The position numbers were made by a program, and so were the translations under genes. DNA of 64,000 bases from the NCBI GenBank assembly GCA_944322845.1, contig CALUQE010000001.1, positions 172,099 to 236,098 of the forward strand, in the 5' to 3' direction. How positions within the stretch are numbered: the first letter of the stretch is position 1; each line of letters opens with the position of its first letter. This document shows, in pieces, positions 7,861 through 16,140 of this stretch. Below the pieces are notes generated by a model. The model was given only the letters and a program-made list of their open reading frames with translations, searched no databases and was not told where the DNA came from. The DNA is from Candidatus Gastranaerophilales bacterium (GTDB taxonomy: Bacteria; Cyanobacteriota; Vampirovibrionia; Gastranaerophilales; Gastranaerophilaceae).

Positions 7861-8835
7861 ATGTTTTCTTTATCAGTGATTTTGATTGTTTTAGCAATAA
7901 TTTTTGTTGTTAAAGGGGTAATAATTGTTCAGCAGGCAGAAGTTGTTATTGTAGAACGTTTAGGAAAATTTGACAGGGTATTACAGTCAGGGTTTAACTT
8001 TATTATTCCGATTATTGAAGCTCCGCGTGCAATTGATTGGAAAGTTACACAAAAAGGCTTTGACGGAGCAACTTATTCTATTATTCAGAAACGAACTAAA
8101 ATTGACTTGAGAGAAGCTGTTTACGATTTCCCGAGACAGAACGTTATTACAAAAGATAATGTTTCAATCAGCATAAATGCTCTTTTATATTTTCAGATTA
8201 TTGATCCGAAATCTGCAGTTTATGAAATTCAAAACCTTCCGGATGCTATAGAAAAATTGACCCAGACAAATTTGAGAAACCTTGTCGGCCAGCTTGATTT
8301 GGATGAAAGTTTGGTGTCACGTGATAAGATTAATCATGAACTCCGTGCAATACTTGACGAAGCTACAAATAAATGGGGTGTAAAGGTTAACAGAGTTGAA
8401 TTGCAGGATATTATTCCGCCAGCTGATATTCAGTCCGCAATGGAAAAACAGATGAAGGCTGAAAGAGACAGACGTGCCGCTATTCTTGAAGCAGAAGGTT
8501 TGAAAAAATCAGCTGTATTAAAGGCTGAAGGTGAAAAAGAGGCTGCAATTAACAGAGCAGAGGGTGAAAAACAGGCAAATATTTTGAGAGCGGAAGGTGT
8601 TGCACAGGCAAGAATTCTTGAAGCTGACGGGGAAAAAGAAGCTATTCAAAGAATTATAAACGCTCTTGCGGATAAGGGACAGCCGGATAAATACCTTATT
8701 GCAATGAAATATCTTGAGACAATGAAGACTATAACAAGCGGAAAAGACAATAAAATTGTTTATATGCCATACGAAGCTACAGGTATATTAAGTTCTGTTG
8801 ACGGCATTAAGCAAATGTTCGGAGATAAAAAATAA
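7861..8835 (+). CDS. SPFH/Band 7 (stomatin, QmcA-like) protein
   Basis: A membrane-anchored SPFH protein thought to organise membrane microdomains and act with NfeD or membrane proteases. It has an N-terminal membrane segment at residues 3-22, then the Band 7 domain (QQAEVVIVERLGKFDRVLQS, PRQNVITKDNVSISINALLY, VQLDLDE-type region, WGVKVNRVELQDIIPP). A coiled coil of repeated AEGEK/AEG units (residues about 205-260) precedes the C-terminal domain. The length of 324 aa fits the stomatin/QmcA group. Its ribosome binding site GGAGAG overlaps the end of nfeD. Confidence 0.92.
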   Translation: MFSLSVILIVLAIIFVVKGVIIVQQAEVVIVERLGKFDRVLQSGFNFIIPIIEAPRAIDWKVTQKGFDGATYSIIQKRTKIDLREAVYDFPRQNVITKDNVSISINALLYFQIIDPKSAVYEIQNLPDAIEKLTQTNLRNLVGQLDLDESLVSRDKINHELRAILDEATNKWGVKVNRVELQDIIPPADIQSAMEKQMKAERDRRAAILEAEGLKKSAVLKAEGEKEAAINRAEGEKQANILRAEGVAQARILEADGEKEAIQRIINALADKGQPDKYLIAMKYLETMKTITSGKDNKIVYMPYEATGILSSVDGIKQMFGDKK

Positions 8836-8883
8836 TATTTTCGAATTTATGATAAGATATAAATAACAAGAAAGGATTAGAAT

Positions 8884-9234
8884 ATGAAAAAAGGTTTATT
8901 GTTATTATTACTAGCAGCTATTGCAGCTCCGGTATTTGCTTATACCTATGATACAAAAGTTCCTGTTCCGGGAAAAACTCTTGCAGACGGAAAACTTCAG
9001 ACAGAAATGTTATTCCCTGTATATGCTTACGGTTTAAGAATTGCAGCACCTGACTGCCAGGAATTTGCAATAACAAATACCGAAATTACAAAGCAAAAAA
9101 ATAATGGTGCCTGGGAAGAAGTTTGGACAGTAAAAGCTTGCACAAGAACCGCAAGAATTCCTATCAAATTTACTACAACCGAACAGGGAACAGACTTTGC
9201 TATTGATCCGATGGGTGTAAAGGTTGCTAAGTAG
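8884..9234 (+). CDS. secreted hypothetical protein, 116 aa
   Basis: A small exported protein with a clear Sec signal peptide: MKK, a leucine/alanine core, and a likely cleavage after VFA at residue 19. The mature part has two cysteines (DCQE and KACT) that could form a disulfide and looks beta-rich. The ribosome binding site AAAGGA is well placed, 48 bases after the SPFH gene. Function unknown; periplasmic or extracellular location is inferred from the signal peptide. Confidence 0.8.
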   Translation: MKKGLLLLLLAAIAAPVFAYTYDTKVPVPGKTLADGKLQTEMLFPVYAYGLRIAAPDCQEFAITNTEITKQKNNGAWEEVWTVKACTRTARIPIKFTTTEQGTDFAIDPMGVKVAK

Positions 9235-9243
9235 GTAAATTTA

Positions 9244-9564
9244 ATGACCTCGATAAAACCAGTAAATCCTATTGTTAATAAGTTGTCCCAGCTTGCTACA
9301 GAGAAATCTTTAGCGGCAATAAACGGCAACTATAAAGAATTTAAGACAGCATCAAAGGCGTATGCTAAAGTTGCTGCGGACCATCTGGATTTATTGCCTC
9401 AGGTCGGAGGGCTGAGGGTTGTAAATGTACCGATGTTTACAAAAATTGGTATGAAGATGGCAAAGGTTTGGTTTCTAAATCTTTTCAGGAAAAAGACTCC
9501 CGAAGAAAAAATCCTGCGCAATTATCGTAAGACGTTAAAAAACGGTCAGAGAACGGAGTGTTAA
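9244..9564 (+). CDS. hypothetical protein, 106 aa
   Basis: A basic protein without signal peptide, with predicted helices (SQLATEKSLAAINGNYKEFK) and a lysine/arginine-rich C-terminus (NLFRKKTPEEKILRNYRKTL). It sits between the secreted protein (9-base gap) and the phosphohexomutase (3-base gap), so it is almost certainly in the same transcript. The ribosome binding site is weak (TAGGTAA). No family recognised. Confidence 0.7.
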   Translation: MTSIKPVNPIVNKLSQLATEKSLAAINGNYKEFKTASKAYAKVAADHLDLLPQVGGLRVVNVPMFTKIGMKMAKVWFLNLFRKKTPEEKILRNYRKTLKNGQRTEC

Positions 9565-9567
9565 GCA

Positions 9568-10938
9568 GTGGGTATTTCATTTGGTACTGACGGTTGGAGA
9601 GCATTACTCGGTCAGGATTTTACGGAAAAAAATGTTGAGAGAGTAACGGTTGCTATAGGCAAGTATATAGCAGATAATTTTGGGTTCGATAAGCCTGTTC
9701 TTGTCGGGTATGACCCGCGCAGCAAGGCTGATGAATTTTCTGTACTATGTGCTGAAATCTTGAAAAATAAGGGATTTAATGTCTTTTATTCTTCAAGAAT
9801 TATTCCGACTCCGGTGCTGGCGTATAATGCTTTGGTTAGAAATGCCTGTGCAATTATGTTTACGGCATCGCATAATCCGCCTGAATATCTGGGGATGAAA
9901 TTTATACCTGATTACGCAGGCCCTGCAACGGGTGAAATAACCGACGAAATTGTAGGTAATATTGATAAAATTTTTGACGGAAGCGGAAGCTGCGGAAGCC
10001 TGTATAAGATTGATTTTTCACCTAAGTATTATGAGCATATAGAGAAGCTTATAGATTTTGAGAAAGTTAGAAATGTTAAAGAAAATATCATTTTTGACGG
10101 GCTTTACTCTGCATCTATAGGCTATTTTGACAAGCTCTTGAGTGATAATAAAATCAGGTTTAATTCGCTTCATATGTTCCACGATACTGAATTCGGCGGC
10201 GGAATGCCCGATCCTAAGCCGAGATTTTTAAAAGATTTAATTACTGAAGTTAAATCTGACGGAAATGCTATAGGGCTTGCAAATGACGGAGATGCTGACA
10301 GGTTTGGTGTAATAAATGAAGACGGAGAATATGTCTCTCCAAATGAAATTATCGCGATTTTACTAAAATATTTGCTCGAAAAAGGATACGAGGGTAGCGT
10401 TGTAAAAACGGTCGGCTCAAGTCTTTTGATTGATAATGTTGCAAAAAAACTCGGGGTTAATGTAATCGAAACTGCAGTCGGGTTTAAGCATGTCGGGGAA
10501 GCAATGCGCAAAAACAAGGTTATAATAGGCGGTGAAGAATCCGGCGGGTTAAGTATACTTGGACATATTCCGGAAAAGGACGGACTGCTTGCAAATCTTC
10601 TGATTCTTGAGGCGATGGGCTCTTACGGAAAATCTTTAAAAGACCTGCAAAAAGAGATATATACGCTTGCAGGCTGCAGGTTTTATACTGACAGAATTGA
10701 TTTAAAGCTGGACAGTAAAGAAGAGATTAAACAGATTTTAGAGAATGTAAAAACTTTAAGAGAAATCGGGGTATATAAAGTTACTTCCGTTGATACAAAA
10801 GATGGCGTAAAGCTTATGCTTGGCGAAAATACAAAAATTTTAGTCCGGCCGAGCGGAACGGAACCGCTTTTAAGAATTTATTTTGAGACTGACAGTCCGG
10901 AAAAACTAGAAGAGCTAAAGAAATTTTCTATTGTGTAA
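9568..10938 (+). CDS. phosphoglucomutase/phosphomannomutase family protein
   Basis: An alpha-D-phosphohexomutase that moves phosphate between C1 and C6 of a hexose or hexosamine. Diagnostic motifs are the active-site serine loop TASHNPPEYLG near residue 100, the metal loop DGDADRFG near 240, the sugar-binding EESGG near 325 and the phosphate-binding RPSGTEP near 430. The length of 456 aa is normal. The start is GTG, with GGAGTG from the end of the previous gene as ribosome binding site. Substrate (glucose, mannose or glucosamine phosphate) cannot be decided by eye; the serine loop TASHNPPEYLG differs from GlmM. Confidence 0.93.
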   Translation: MGISFGTDGWRALLGQDFTEKNVERVTVAIGKYIADNFGFDKPVLVGYDPRSKADEFSVLCAEILKNKGFNVFYSSRIIPTPVLAYNALVRNACAIMFTASHNPPEYLGMKFIPDYAGPATGEITDEIVGNIDKIFDGSGSCGSLYKIDFSPKYYEHIEKLIDFEKVRNVKENIIFDGLYSASIGYFDKLLSDNKIRFNSLHMFHDTEFGGGMPDPKPRFLKDLITEVKSDGNAIGLANDGDADRFGVINEDGEYVSPNEIIAILLKYLLEKGYEGSVVKTVGSSLLIDNVAKKLGVNVIETAVGFKHVGEAMRKNKVIIGGEESGGLSILGHIPEKDGLLANLLILEAMGSYGKSLKDLQKEIYTLAGCRFYTDRIDLKLDSKEEIKQILENVKTLREIGVYKVTSVDTKDGVKLMLGENTKILVRPSGTEPLLRIYFETDSPEKLEELKKFSIV

Positions 10939-10944
10939 TTATAC

Positions 10945-11105
10945 AAAAAGGCAGGCTTGTTATTGAAACCAGCCGCCCCAATGTCTACTTATGTAGTACT
11001 TTATATAAGTGCGATTTTGTTACCTGCTGGTCTCGCAGGTGGGTGAGTGCCTAAATTAATCCGTTTCCTGCTGGCGATTTTGTATCGGCGGGTATACTTC
11101 AATAA
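10945..11105. ncRNA. candidate structured non-coding RNA
   Basis: The 354-base gap after the phosphohexomutase gene starts with a GC-richer, hairpin-dense segment unlike its flanks. AGGCA (10949-10953) can pair with TGCCT (11048-11052), enclosing hairpins ACTTAT/ATAAGT and ACCTGC-TGGTCTC-GCAGGT; a third hairpin, CCTGCTG with its G-U-rich partner before TATACTTC, follows near 11070-11095. No open frame with a ribosome binding site is present. It does not match SRP RNA, RNase P RNA, tmRNA or a riboswitch I know; a 6S-like RNA is possible but unproven. Strand undetermined. The rest of the gap (11106-11292) is AT-rich with nothing recognised. Confidence 0.35.
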
Positions 11106-11292
11106 TTATAGAGCTTACTCTCCCTATTTATAAAAATGTAGGAACAAAATAAACACCTATATAAAGTAATAATATTATGTCATATTCTTTTTTATAATTC
11201 AAGGGTATTATATTTTGCAAAAATAGCCAACTTACCGATAGACAGCATGTAATTTTTTATTAAAAATTGGTTAGTAGTGAAAGGGATTTATT

Positions 11293-11496
11293 ATGATGAT
11301 GAGTTTTACAAAAATTGAATTGCAAATTCTCAATCTGATTGCACAGGGTTTAATGTTGGATGATATTGCATCGGAATTAAAAATTTCCAGACATACTGCA
11401 AAAGCTCACATTGAATCAATCTACAAAAAATTAAATGTGAAAAATCGTGTTCAGGCAGTAGTAAAAGCAATTACACGCGAGATTATAGAAGTTTAA
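11293..11496 (+). CDS. stand-alone LuxR/GerE-type HTH protein
   Basis: A 67-aa protein consisting almost only of a GerE/LuxR DNA-binding domain: FTKIELQILNLIAQGLMLDD, then IASELKISRHTAKAHIESIY, then KKLNVKNRVQAV. No receiver or ligand-binding domain is present, as in small regulators of the GerE type. The start has AAAGGGA upstream; two ATGs stand in tandem and the first is used here. It may regulate neighbouring genes or be a partner of the histidine kinase 1.2 kb downstream, which lacks an adjacent response regulator; this is inference. Confidence 0.88.
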   Translation: MMMSFTKIELQILNLIAQGLMLDDIASELKISRHTAKAHIESIYKKLNVKNRVQAVVKAITREIIEV

Positions 11497-11526
11497 TTTG
11501 ACTTGTAATTGTGCTAAACTCTTTAT

Positions 11527-12648
11527 ATGCAAAATTTTGTATTGAGAGAAGTAAGCAGCAATGATATAGAAAATGAACTCAATTTAATCGGGTTTGATTC
11601 TTCTTATTTAAAAAAAGCTGCGGAAAAATTCCGGTATAAAAACATTAAAGTATATGATCTTACGCCTGCGCAGGCTAATATATTAAAGCAAACCGCTTTA
11701 ATATACGGAGCCGATTGTGCGGTAAACAGAAATGTTATTACGGGGCAAATAGAAAAATCGGAGGCAATACTTTGCGGCAGTTTTTCCCAGCTTGGGAAAA
11801 TCGCAGCGAAACTAAAAGGACAGCCGTTTAAATTGGGACTTCTTGCCGATGATATTATTGAAATTTTGCATGCGAAGCAAAGTAAGACGAAGCTGGTAGG
11901 AATTTTAAATATTACACCGGACTCTTTTTCTGATGGCGGTTTGTATTTTGATTCTGATGCAGCAATACGAAAGCTTGAAGAGTTAATAAATGATGGTGCC
12001 GATATGGTTGATATCGGTGCAGAAAGCACGCGTCCCGGAGCGGAGAAAGTTAGTGCGGAGGCGCAGATCAGACGTCTTAAAGGTGTTTTTGAATATATTG
12101 AAAAGTCGGATTTAAATGTAAAAATAAGTGTAGATACAAGAAATTCTGACGTTGCTGATTTTGTCTTAAATCACGGGGCTGATTATATAAATGATGTTTC
12201 TGGGTTTGAATATGATTCAAAACTTGCGGAAGTGGTCGCAAAGTATAATGCTGGAATTATCATTCAGCATTCAAAAGCAACGCCTGCAGAAACGCCATCG
12301 TACGAAAATGTTGCAGATGAATTATTTCTTGCTCTGAAAGAAAAGGTGCGTATTGCAAGAGATTTCGGGATTAGTAATATAATTATTGATCCGGGGATAG
12401 GATTTGGAAAGTCGAGGGAAGATAATTTTAAAATACTTGATAATATCAAGGCTTTTTATTCTCTTCAATGTCCGGTAATGGTTGGTATCTCCAGAAAGAG
12501 ATTGCTTGGTGCGGAAAATAATGATAACAACCTGAAAGATGCTTTTACGCTTGCATATTCATACCCTCTGATTTTAGCCGGAGTAGATTATTTGCGGGTT
12601 CATAATGTCAGGTTGCACAAAACTTTTTTAAATTCTATACCCACGTAG
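11527..12648 (+). CDS. folP: dihydropteroate synthase
   Basis: Makes dihydropteroate from p-aminobenzoate and the pterin pyrophosphate in folate synthesis. The TIM-barrel DHPS domain starts near residue 120: ILNITPDSFSDGGLY, then DIGAESTRPGAEKV, SVDTRNSDVADF, IIDPGIGFGK, and ISRKRLLG. The first 120 residues are an extension absent from E. coli FolP (282 aa). A promoter-like TTGACT-18-TTTATA overlaps the ATG (11499-11528), and no ribosome binding site is seen. Transcripts may therefore be leaderless or start farther in; the exact N-terminus is uncertain. Confidence 0.92.
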   Translation: MQNFVLREVSSNDIENELNLIGFDSSYLKKAAEKFRYKNIKVYDLTPAQANILKQTALIYGADCAVNRNVITGQIEKSEAILCGSFSQLGKIAAKLKGQPFKLGLLADDIIEILHAKQSKTKLVGILNITPDSFSDGGLYFDSDAAIRKLEELINDGADMVDIGAESTRPGAEKVSAEAQIRRLKGVFEYIEKSDLNVKISVDTRNSDVADFVLNHGADYINDVSGFEYDSKLAEVVAKYNAGIIIQHSKATPAETPSYENVADELFLALKEKVRIARDFGISNIIIDPGIGFGKSREDNFKILDNIKAFYSLQCPVMVGISRKRLLGAENNDNNLKDAFTLAYSYPLILAGVDYLRVHNVRLHKTFLNSIPT

Positions 12649-12711
12649 GCAATTTATATTCAAATCAAAATAATGTAATATTTAAATACAGACTAGATGA
12701 GAATATAAATT

Positions 12712-13614
12712 ATGAGTATTATAAAAGATTTAATAAACATAAGTCTTATGATTATGTTGCTGTTCATGTTGTATAAAACAGACAGCAGTGAGGTTGCAGT
12801 TATATGTATTTCAGCATTTATACTAATGTATTGTTTGAAATATATTAGTTTAAACAGACTGGTTCAACAGAAAGTAAGTAAAGAGGCTGAAAAGCAGAAA
12901 CAGTTTTTTACAGAAATTCTTGCTCATGATCTTAAAACTCCGACTCTGGCGCAGCTACGCGGACTCGAGTTGATTCAAAATGAAGTGGTGGGAAATATCA
13001 GCGATGAGCAAAAAGAGCTGGTTGAACAGATTAAGGATTCCTGCAAATACGTGCTTGATATGATTTCTCAGGTTCTAAGAATATACAATATGGAAAACGG
13101 GGCTCAAAGAATTGTATATGAAAAAGTAAATATGGAGGAATTATTGCTGGAAAGCTTTGCAGATGTTGACTATGCCGCAAAAGAAAAGAATGTGGAATTT
13201 GTATATCTTGCTTCCGGTATTGATACAATTTTGGAAGCTGAAAAAAATGATATAAAAATAGTTATTATGAATTTATTGTTGAATGCTGTTGTATATTCTA
13301 ACTGTGGTGAAAAGATTTTTATAAAATTTGAAAAATTTTCTGATTACTTAAGATTTGAAATTATTACCAAAGGCATAATTCTTTCGGAGAAAGAGTGCAA
13401 AAATATGTTCAATACAGCTTTCTCTGCAGCTCCAAAATATTCTATAATCGGTCATGGGATTAGCTTATATCTGTGCAAAATAATTGCTGATTGTTACAAG
13501 GGAAAAATTTATGCGGAGACTGACGGTGAAATATACAATAAATTTACTTTAGAACTCCCTGTTATGCAGTATAACGAAGTTTATACCGCTCCGCCATTAA
13601 TAACTTCTTATTAA
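12712..13614 (+). CDS. sensor histidine kinase, short form
   Basis: A 300-aa membrane histidine kinase. Two hydrophobic segments (about residues 7-50) leave almost no extracellular loop. They are followed by the phosphoacceptor box ILAHDLKTPTLAQL with His near residue 73, the N-box (MNLLLNAVVYS near 186) and a G-box-like GHGISLYLCKIIADC near 250. The D/F box region (FEIITKG) is degenerate, so the ATPase domain is reduced. No response regulator is adjacent; the next gene is a GGDEF/HD-GYP protein. A hairpin AGACT-GGAAAA-AGTCT after the stop may end the transcript. Confidence 0.85.
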   Translation: MSIIKDLINISLMIMLLFMLYKTDSSEVAVICISAFILMYCLKYISLNRLVQQKVSKEAEKQKQFFTEILAHDLKTPTLAQLRGLELIQNEVVGNISDEQKELVEQIKDSCKYVLDMISQVLRIYNMENGAQRIVYEKVNMEELLLESFADVDYAAKEKNVEFVYLASGIDTILEAEKNDIKIVIMNLLLNAVVYSNCGEKIFIKFEKFSDYLRFEIITKGIILSEKECKNMFNTAFSAAPKYSIIGHGISLYLCKIIADCYKGKIYAETDGEIYNKFTLELPVMQYNEVYTAPPLITSY

Positions 13615-13772
13615 CATTTGTAAATAAAATTTTATTTTAGACTGGAAAAAGTCTGAAAAAATGTTAAGATATGAATTGAAGGGATAATTGTTAGTGTAAA
13701 GAATTTTTAATAATTAAGCAAATTTTTTTGTTTAGATGTTTTAGTCAGTTTACATAGTCTTTAGGTGGAAGT

Positions 13773-15614
13773 GTGAATAAAGAAAAAAATACAGCAGATA
13801 AGATCACAAATCTTTCGGAAAAAGCCCCTGTATCGTCTCCGTTTTTTCAGGAAAAACTGGTGTCAAAGGTTAATGCGCTTACCTTTAATACAAGGGCAAA
13901 TTCTCTGAGTAATCCGCAAAATAAGAATTTTAACAACGAAAAAGGACTTACTTTGAGCTATAAATTAGTTGTTGATGAACTGGTTAAAATAAGTGGTGTT
14001 GATTCTTTGTATGAGCTTTATACAAAAATATCTTCTCTTATTAATCAAAATATAGAATCTGCATTTATTGCGGTAGGGCTGTTTAAGGACAAATCTAACT
14101 GTATAAATTTAAAGTTGAAGGATAAATACGGAAACTTTTATTCTACAAAAGTTTTTCTAAAAGATATTGATAACCCGATTATTCAGGCTTTTAATAATCA
14201 TGAAGTAATATTTAAAGATGATGTGAGTTTCTTAAACCTTGCGTATTTTAAAAATAATGCAGTTGCAATACTGCCGCTCCTGTCTGCAGGAAACAGATGC
14301 ATAGGGGTTATGATAATAGAGGACAAGTGCGCAAGACAAAATATTACTCTTTACAACCTGATTGCAAATATAGCGGCACTTTATACCGATAATTTTGATT
14401 TACAGGAAAAGAGTGAAGGGTATGTTAATACTGATAGTTTGACACTTTTGTATAACCACAGAGGGTTTCAGGAAATTCTATCTAACGAGATTTCTCGTGC
14501 GGAAATAAATAAGCAAAAGCTTTCTATTGTAATGATGGATGTATGCAATATTACCAAGATTAACAGAGAACTCGGGCATGCAAAGGGTGATGAAGTTATA
14601 AAACTCGTTGCGGAAAAAGTCCGCCAGAATATGCGCGAAGGTGATATTGCAGGACGTTATGGCGGCGATGAAATCGCAATTATACTTCCAAATACATCTA
14701 TAGAACAGGCAAAATATGTCGCAGAATATCTCACATATTCTCTTTCCTGCTGTTTTATTGATGATGTAGGACCGGTAAAAGTTTCGGTAGGTATTGCAAC
14801 TTATCCGGACTGTTCGGAAGATAAAGAAAAACTCTTAATCCTCGCCGAACAGGCAATGTATATCTCTCAGGCAAAAGGTTATAAAGACGGTATGTCTGCA
14901 ATAATTAGTTCTGCCGACTTTAATTTTTGGGATGATGTTGCATTAAAATCCTACGCAGAAGTTCTCGGCAAGCGTCACTCACAGCTCGGAATTAATTTTG
15001 AGGAAGAATTGATTTCAAAATTCAATGCTGATCATAACCTTTCTGGTGCAAGAATTTCAGAGATTGCAACTTCTCTTGCCGGCGCAATTGATGCAAAAGA
15101 CCCTTATACGAAAGGTCATTCTACTTCTGTTTCGAAATTCTCAGAGGCTCTTGCAAGAGCAATTAATCTTCCGGAAGAAGAAGTGGAACGCATAAAACTT
15201 GGCGCACTTCTACATGATGTCGGAAAAATCGGTATTCCGGAAAATGTTCTTAAAAAAGAAGGGCCTTTATCTGATGAAGAATGGGCAATAATGAAGCAGC
15301 ACCCGACTATTGGTACTGAAAAAGTGCTTATGCCAAATCCTTCATTGAGAGATTTGATTCCGATTGTAAAATATCACCATGAACGAATTGACGGCAAAGG
15401 TTATCCGGAAGGGTTATCCAACGGTGATATTCCGCTGGCAGCGAAAATTGTTGCAATCGCAGATACTTATCATGCCCTAATTAGCGATAGACCTTACAGG
15501 CGCGGGATGAATATAGAAAAAGCTATTTCTATCCTAGAAGAAGGTGCAGGAACTCAATGGGACGAAGATTTAGTCAGAACCTTTATTCAGATTGCTCCAT
15601 CACTCGGGGTATAA
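13773..15614 (+). CDS. GAF-like, GGDEF and HD-GYP cyclic-di-GMP protein
   Basis: Combines synthesis- and hydrolysis-type c-di-GMP domains. Residues about 70-210 look GAF-like. The GGDEF domain is at about 225-375, with the signature reading RYGGDEI near 296 (F replaced by I). The HD-GYP domain is at about 425-610, with LLHDVGKIGIPENVL near 478 and HHERIDGKGYPEGL, so the phosphodiesterase half looks intact. Start GTG with AGGTGG upstream. No signal peptide; a soluble cytoplasmic sensor is inferred. It is followed by a convergent secreted-protein gene. Confidence 0.93.
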   Translation: MNKEKNTADKITNLSEKAPVSSPFFQEKLVSKVNALTFNTRANSLSNPQNKNFNNEKGLTLSYKLVVDELVKISGVDSLYELYTKISSLINQNIESAFIAVGLFKDKSNCINLKLKDKYGNFYSTKVFLKDIDNPIIQAFNNHEVIFKDDVSFLNLAYFKNNAVAILPLLSAGNRCIGVMIIEDKCARQNITLYNLIANIAALYTDNFDLQEKSEGYVNTDSLTLLYNHRGFQEILSNEISRAEINKQKLSIVMMDVCNITKINRELGHAKGDEVIKLVAEKVRQNMREGDIAGRYGGDEIAIILPNTSIEQAKYVAEYLTYSLSCCFIDDVGPVKVSVGIATYPDCSEDKEKLLILAEQAMYISQAKGYKDGMSAIISSADFNFWDDVALKSYAEVLGKRHSQLGINFEEELISKFNADHNLSGARISEIATSLAGAIDAKDPYTKGHSTSVSKFSEALARAINLPEEEVERIKLGALLHDVGKIGIPENVLKKEGPLSDEEWAIMKQHPTIGTEKVLMPNPSLRDLIPIVKYHHERIDGKGYPEGLSNGDIPLAAKIVAIADTYHALISDRPYRRGMNIEKAISILEEGAGTQWDEDLVRTFIQIAPSLGV

Positions 15615-15619
15615 ACAGA

Positions 15620-16096
15620 CTAGCTTTTCTTAGCGTATTTAAGGAATATTTGCTCTTTTGTCTGCATCAATTCTTCTACGATAAGCCACTTGCCTGAAGA
15701 CTGTTTTTCAAGAACCATATATGTTTTTAATTTATAAGACTCTCCGGAGGGCTGCCTTAAAGAAGATACCTTGTATTTGTTGTCAGAAATTTTTGAAGCA
15801 TCTATGTTGGTATAGCTGTTTGTATAATGTCTTAGCTTAGCTCCTGCCTGACCTATCTTCATTTGTGTAATGTAAGTTGAAGTGTTAGTTTCAACATCCA
15901 CTGTTGTTCCGTCAGGTTTAACAACCTGCCTTATAATTCTTGCTTTTGGAGAATACATGTCAGCAATGGTCGGGCTGTAACTGTTTGCAGCTTTTACATA
16001 GTTATTGAAAAACTGCACGGCTTCTTCTTTATTGTCCGCCAAAACAGACAGTGATACTCCTGCAAATACTATTATTAATGACAATATTTTCTTCAT
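15620..16096 (-). CDS. secreted protein, NTF2/SnoaL-like
   Basis: A 158-aa exported protein: signal peptide MKKILSLIIVFAGVSLSVLA with likely cleavage after LA-D. A domain follows that resembles NTF2-like nuclear-transport-factor/SnoaL folds (AVQFFNNYVKAANSYSP, VLEKQSSGKWLIVEELM). The ribosome binding site AGAGG precedes the ATG. It lies 44 bases upstream of, and in the opposite sense to, nothing else; its neighbour on the same strand is lysC, which precedes it in transcription order. Role unknown. Confidence 0.75.
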   Translation of the reverse strand: MKKILSLIIVFAGVSLSVLADNKEEAVQFFNNYVKAANSYSPTIADMYSPKARIIRQVVKPDGTTVDVETNTSTYITQMKIGQAGAKLRHYTNSYTNIDASKISDNKYKVSSLRQPSGESYKLKTYMVLEKQSSGKWLIVEELMQTKEQIFLKYAKKS

Positions 16097-16140
16097 TTTT
16101 ACCTCTTCTAGTGTAACGAATTTTATAAATTTTTGTTCAA

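Noticed and set aside
10945-11105. SRP RNA, tmRNA, RNase P RNA or tRNA
   Set aside because: None of the conserved core sequences of these RNAs is visible; length and stems do not fit.
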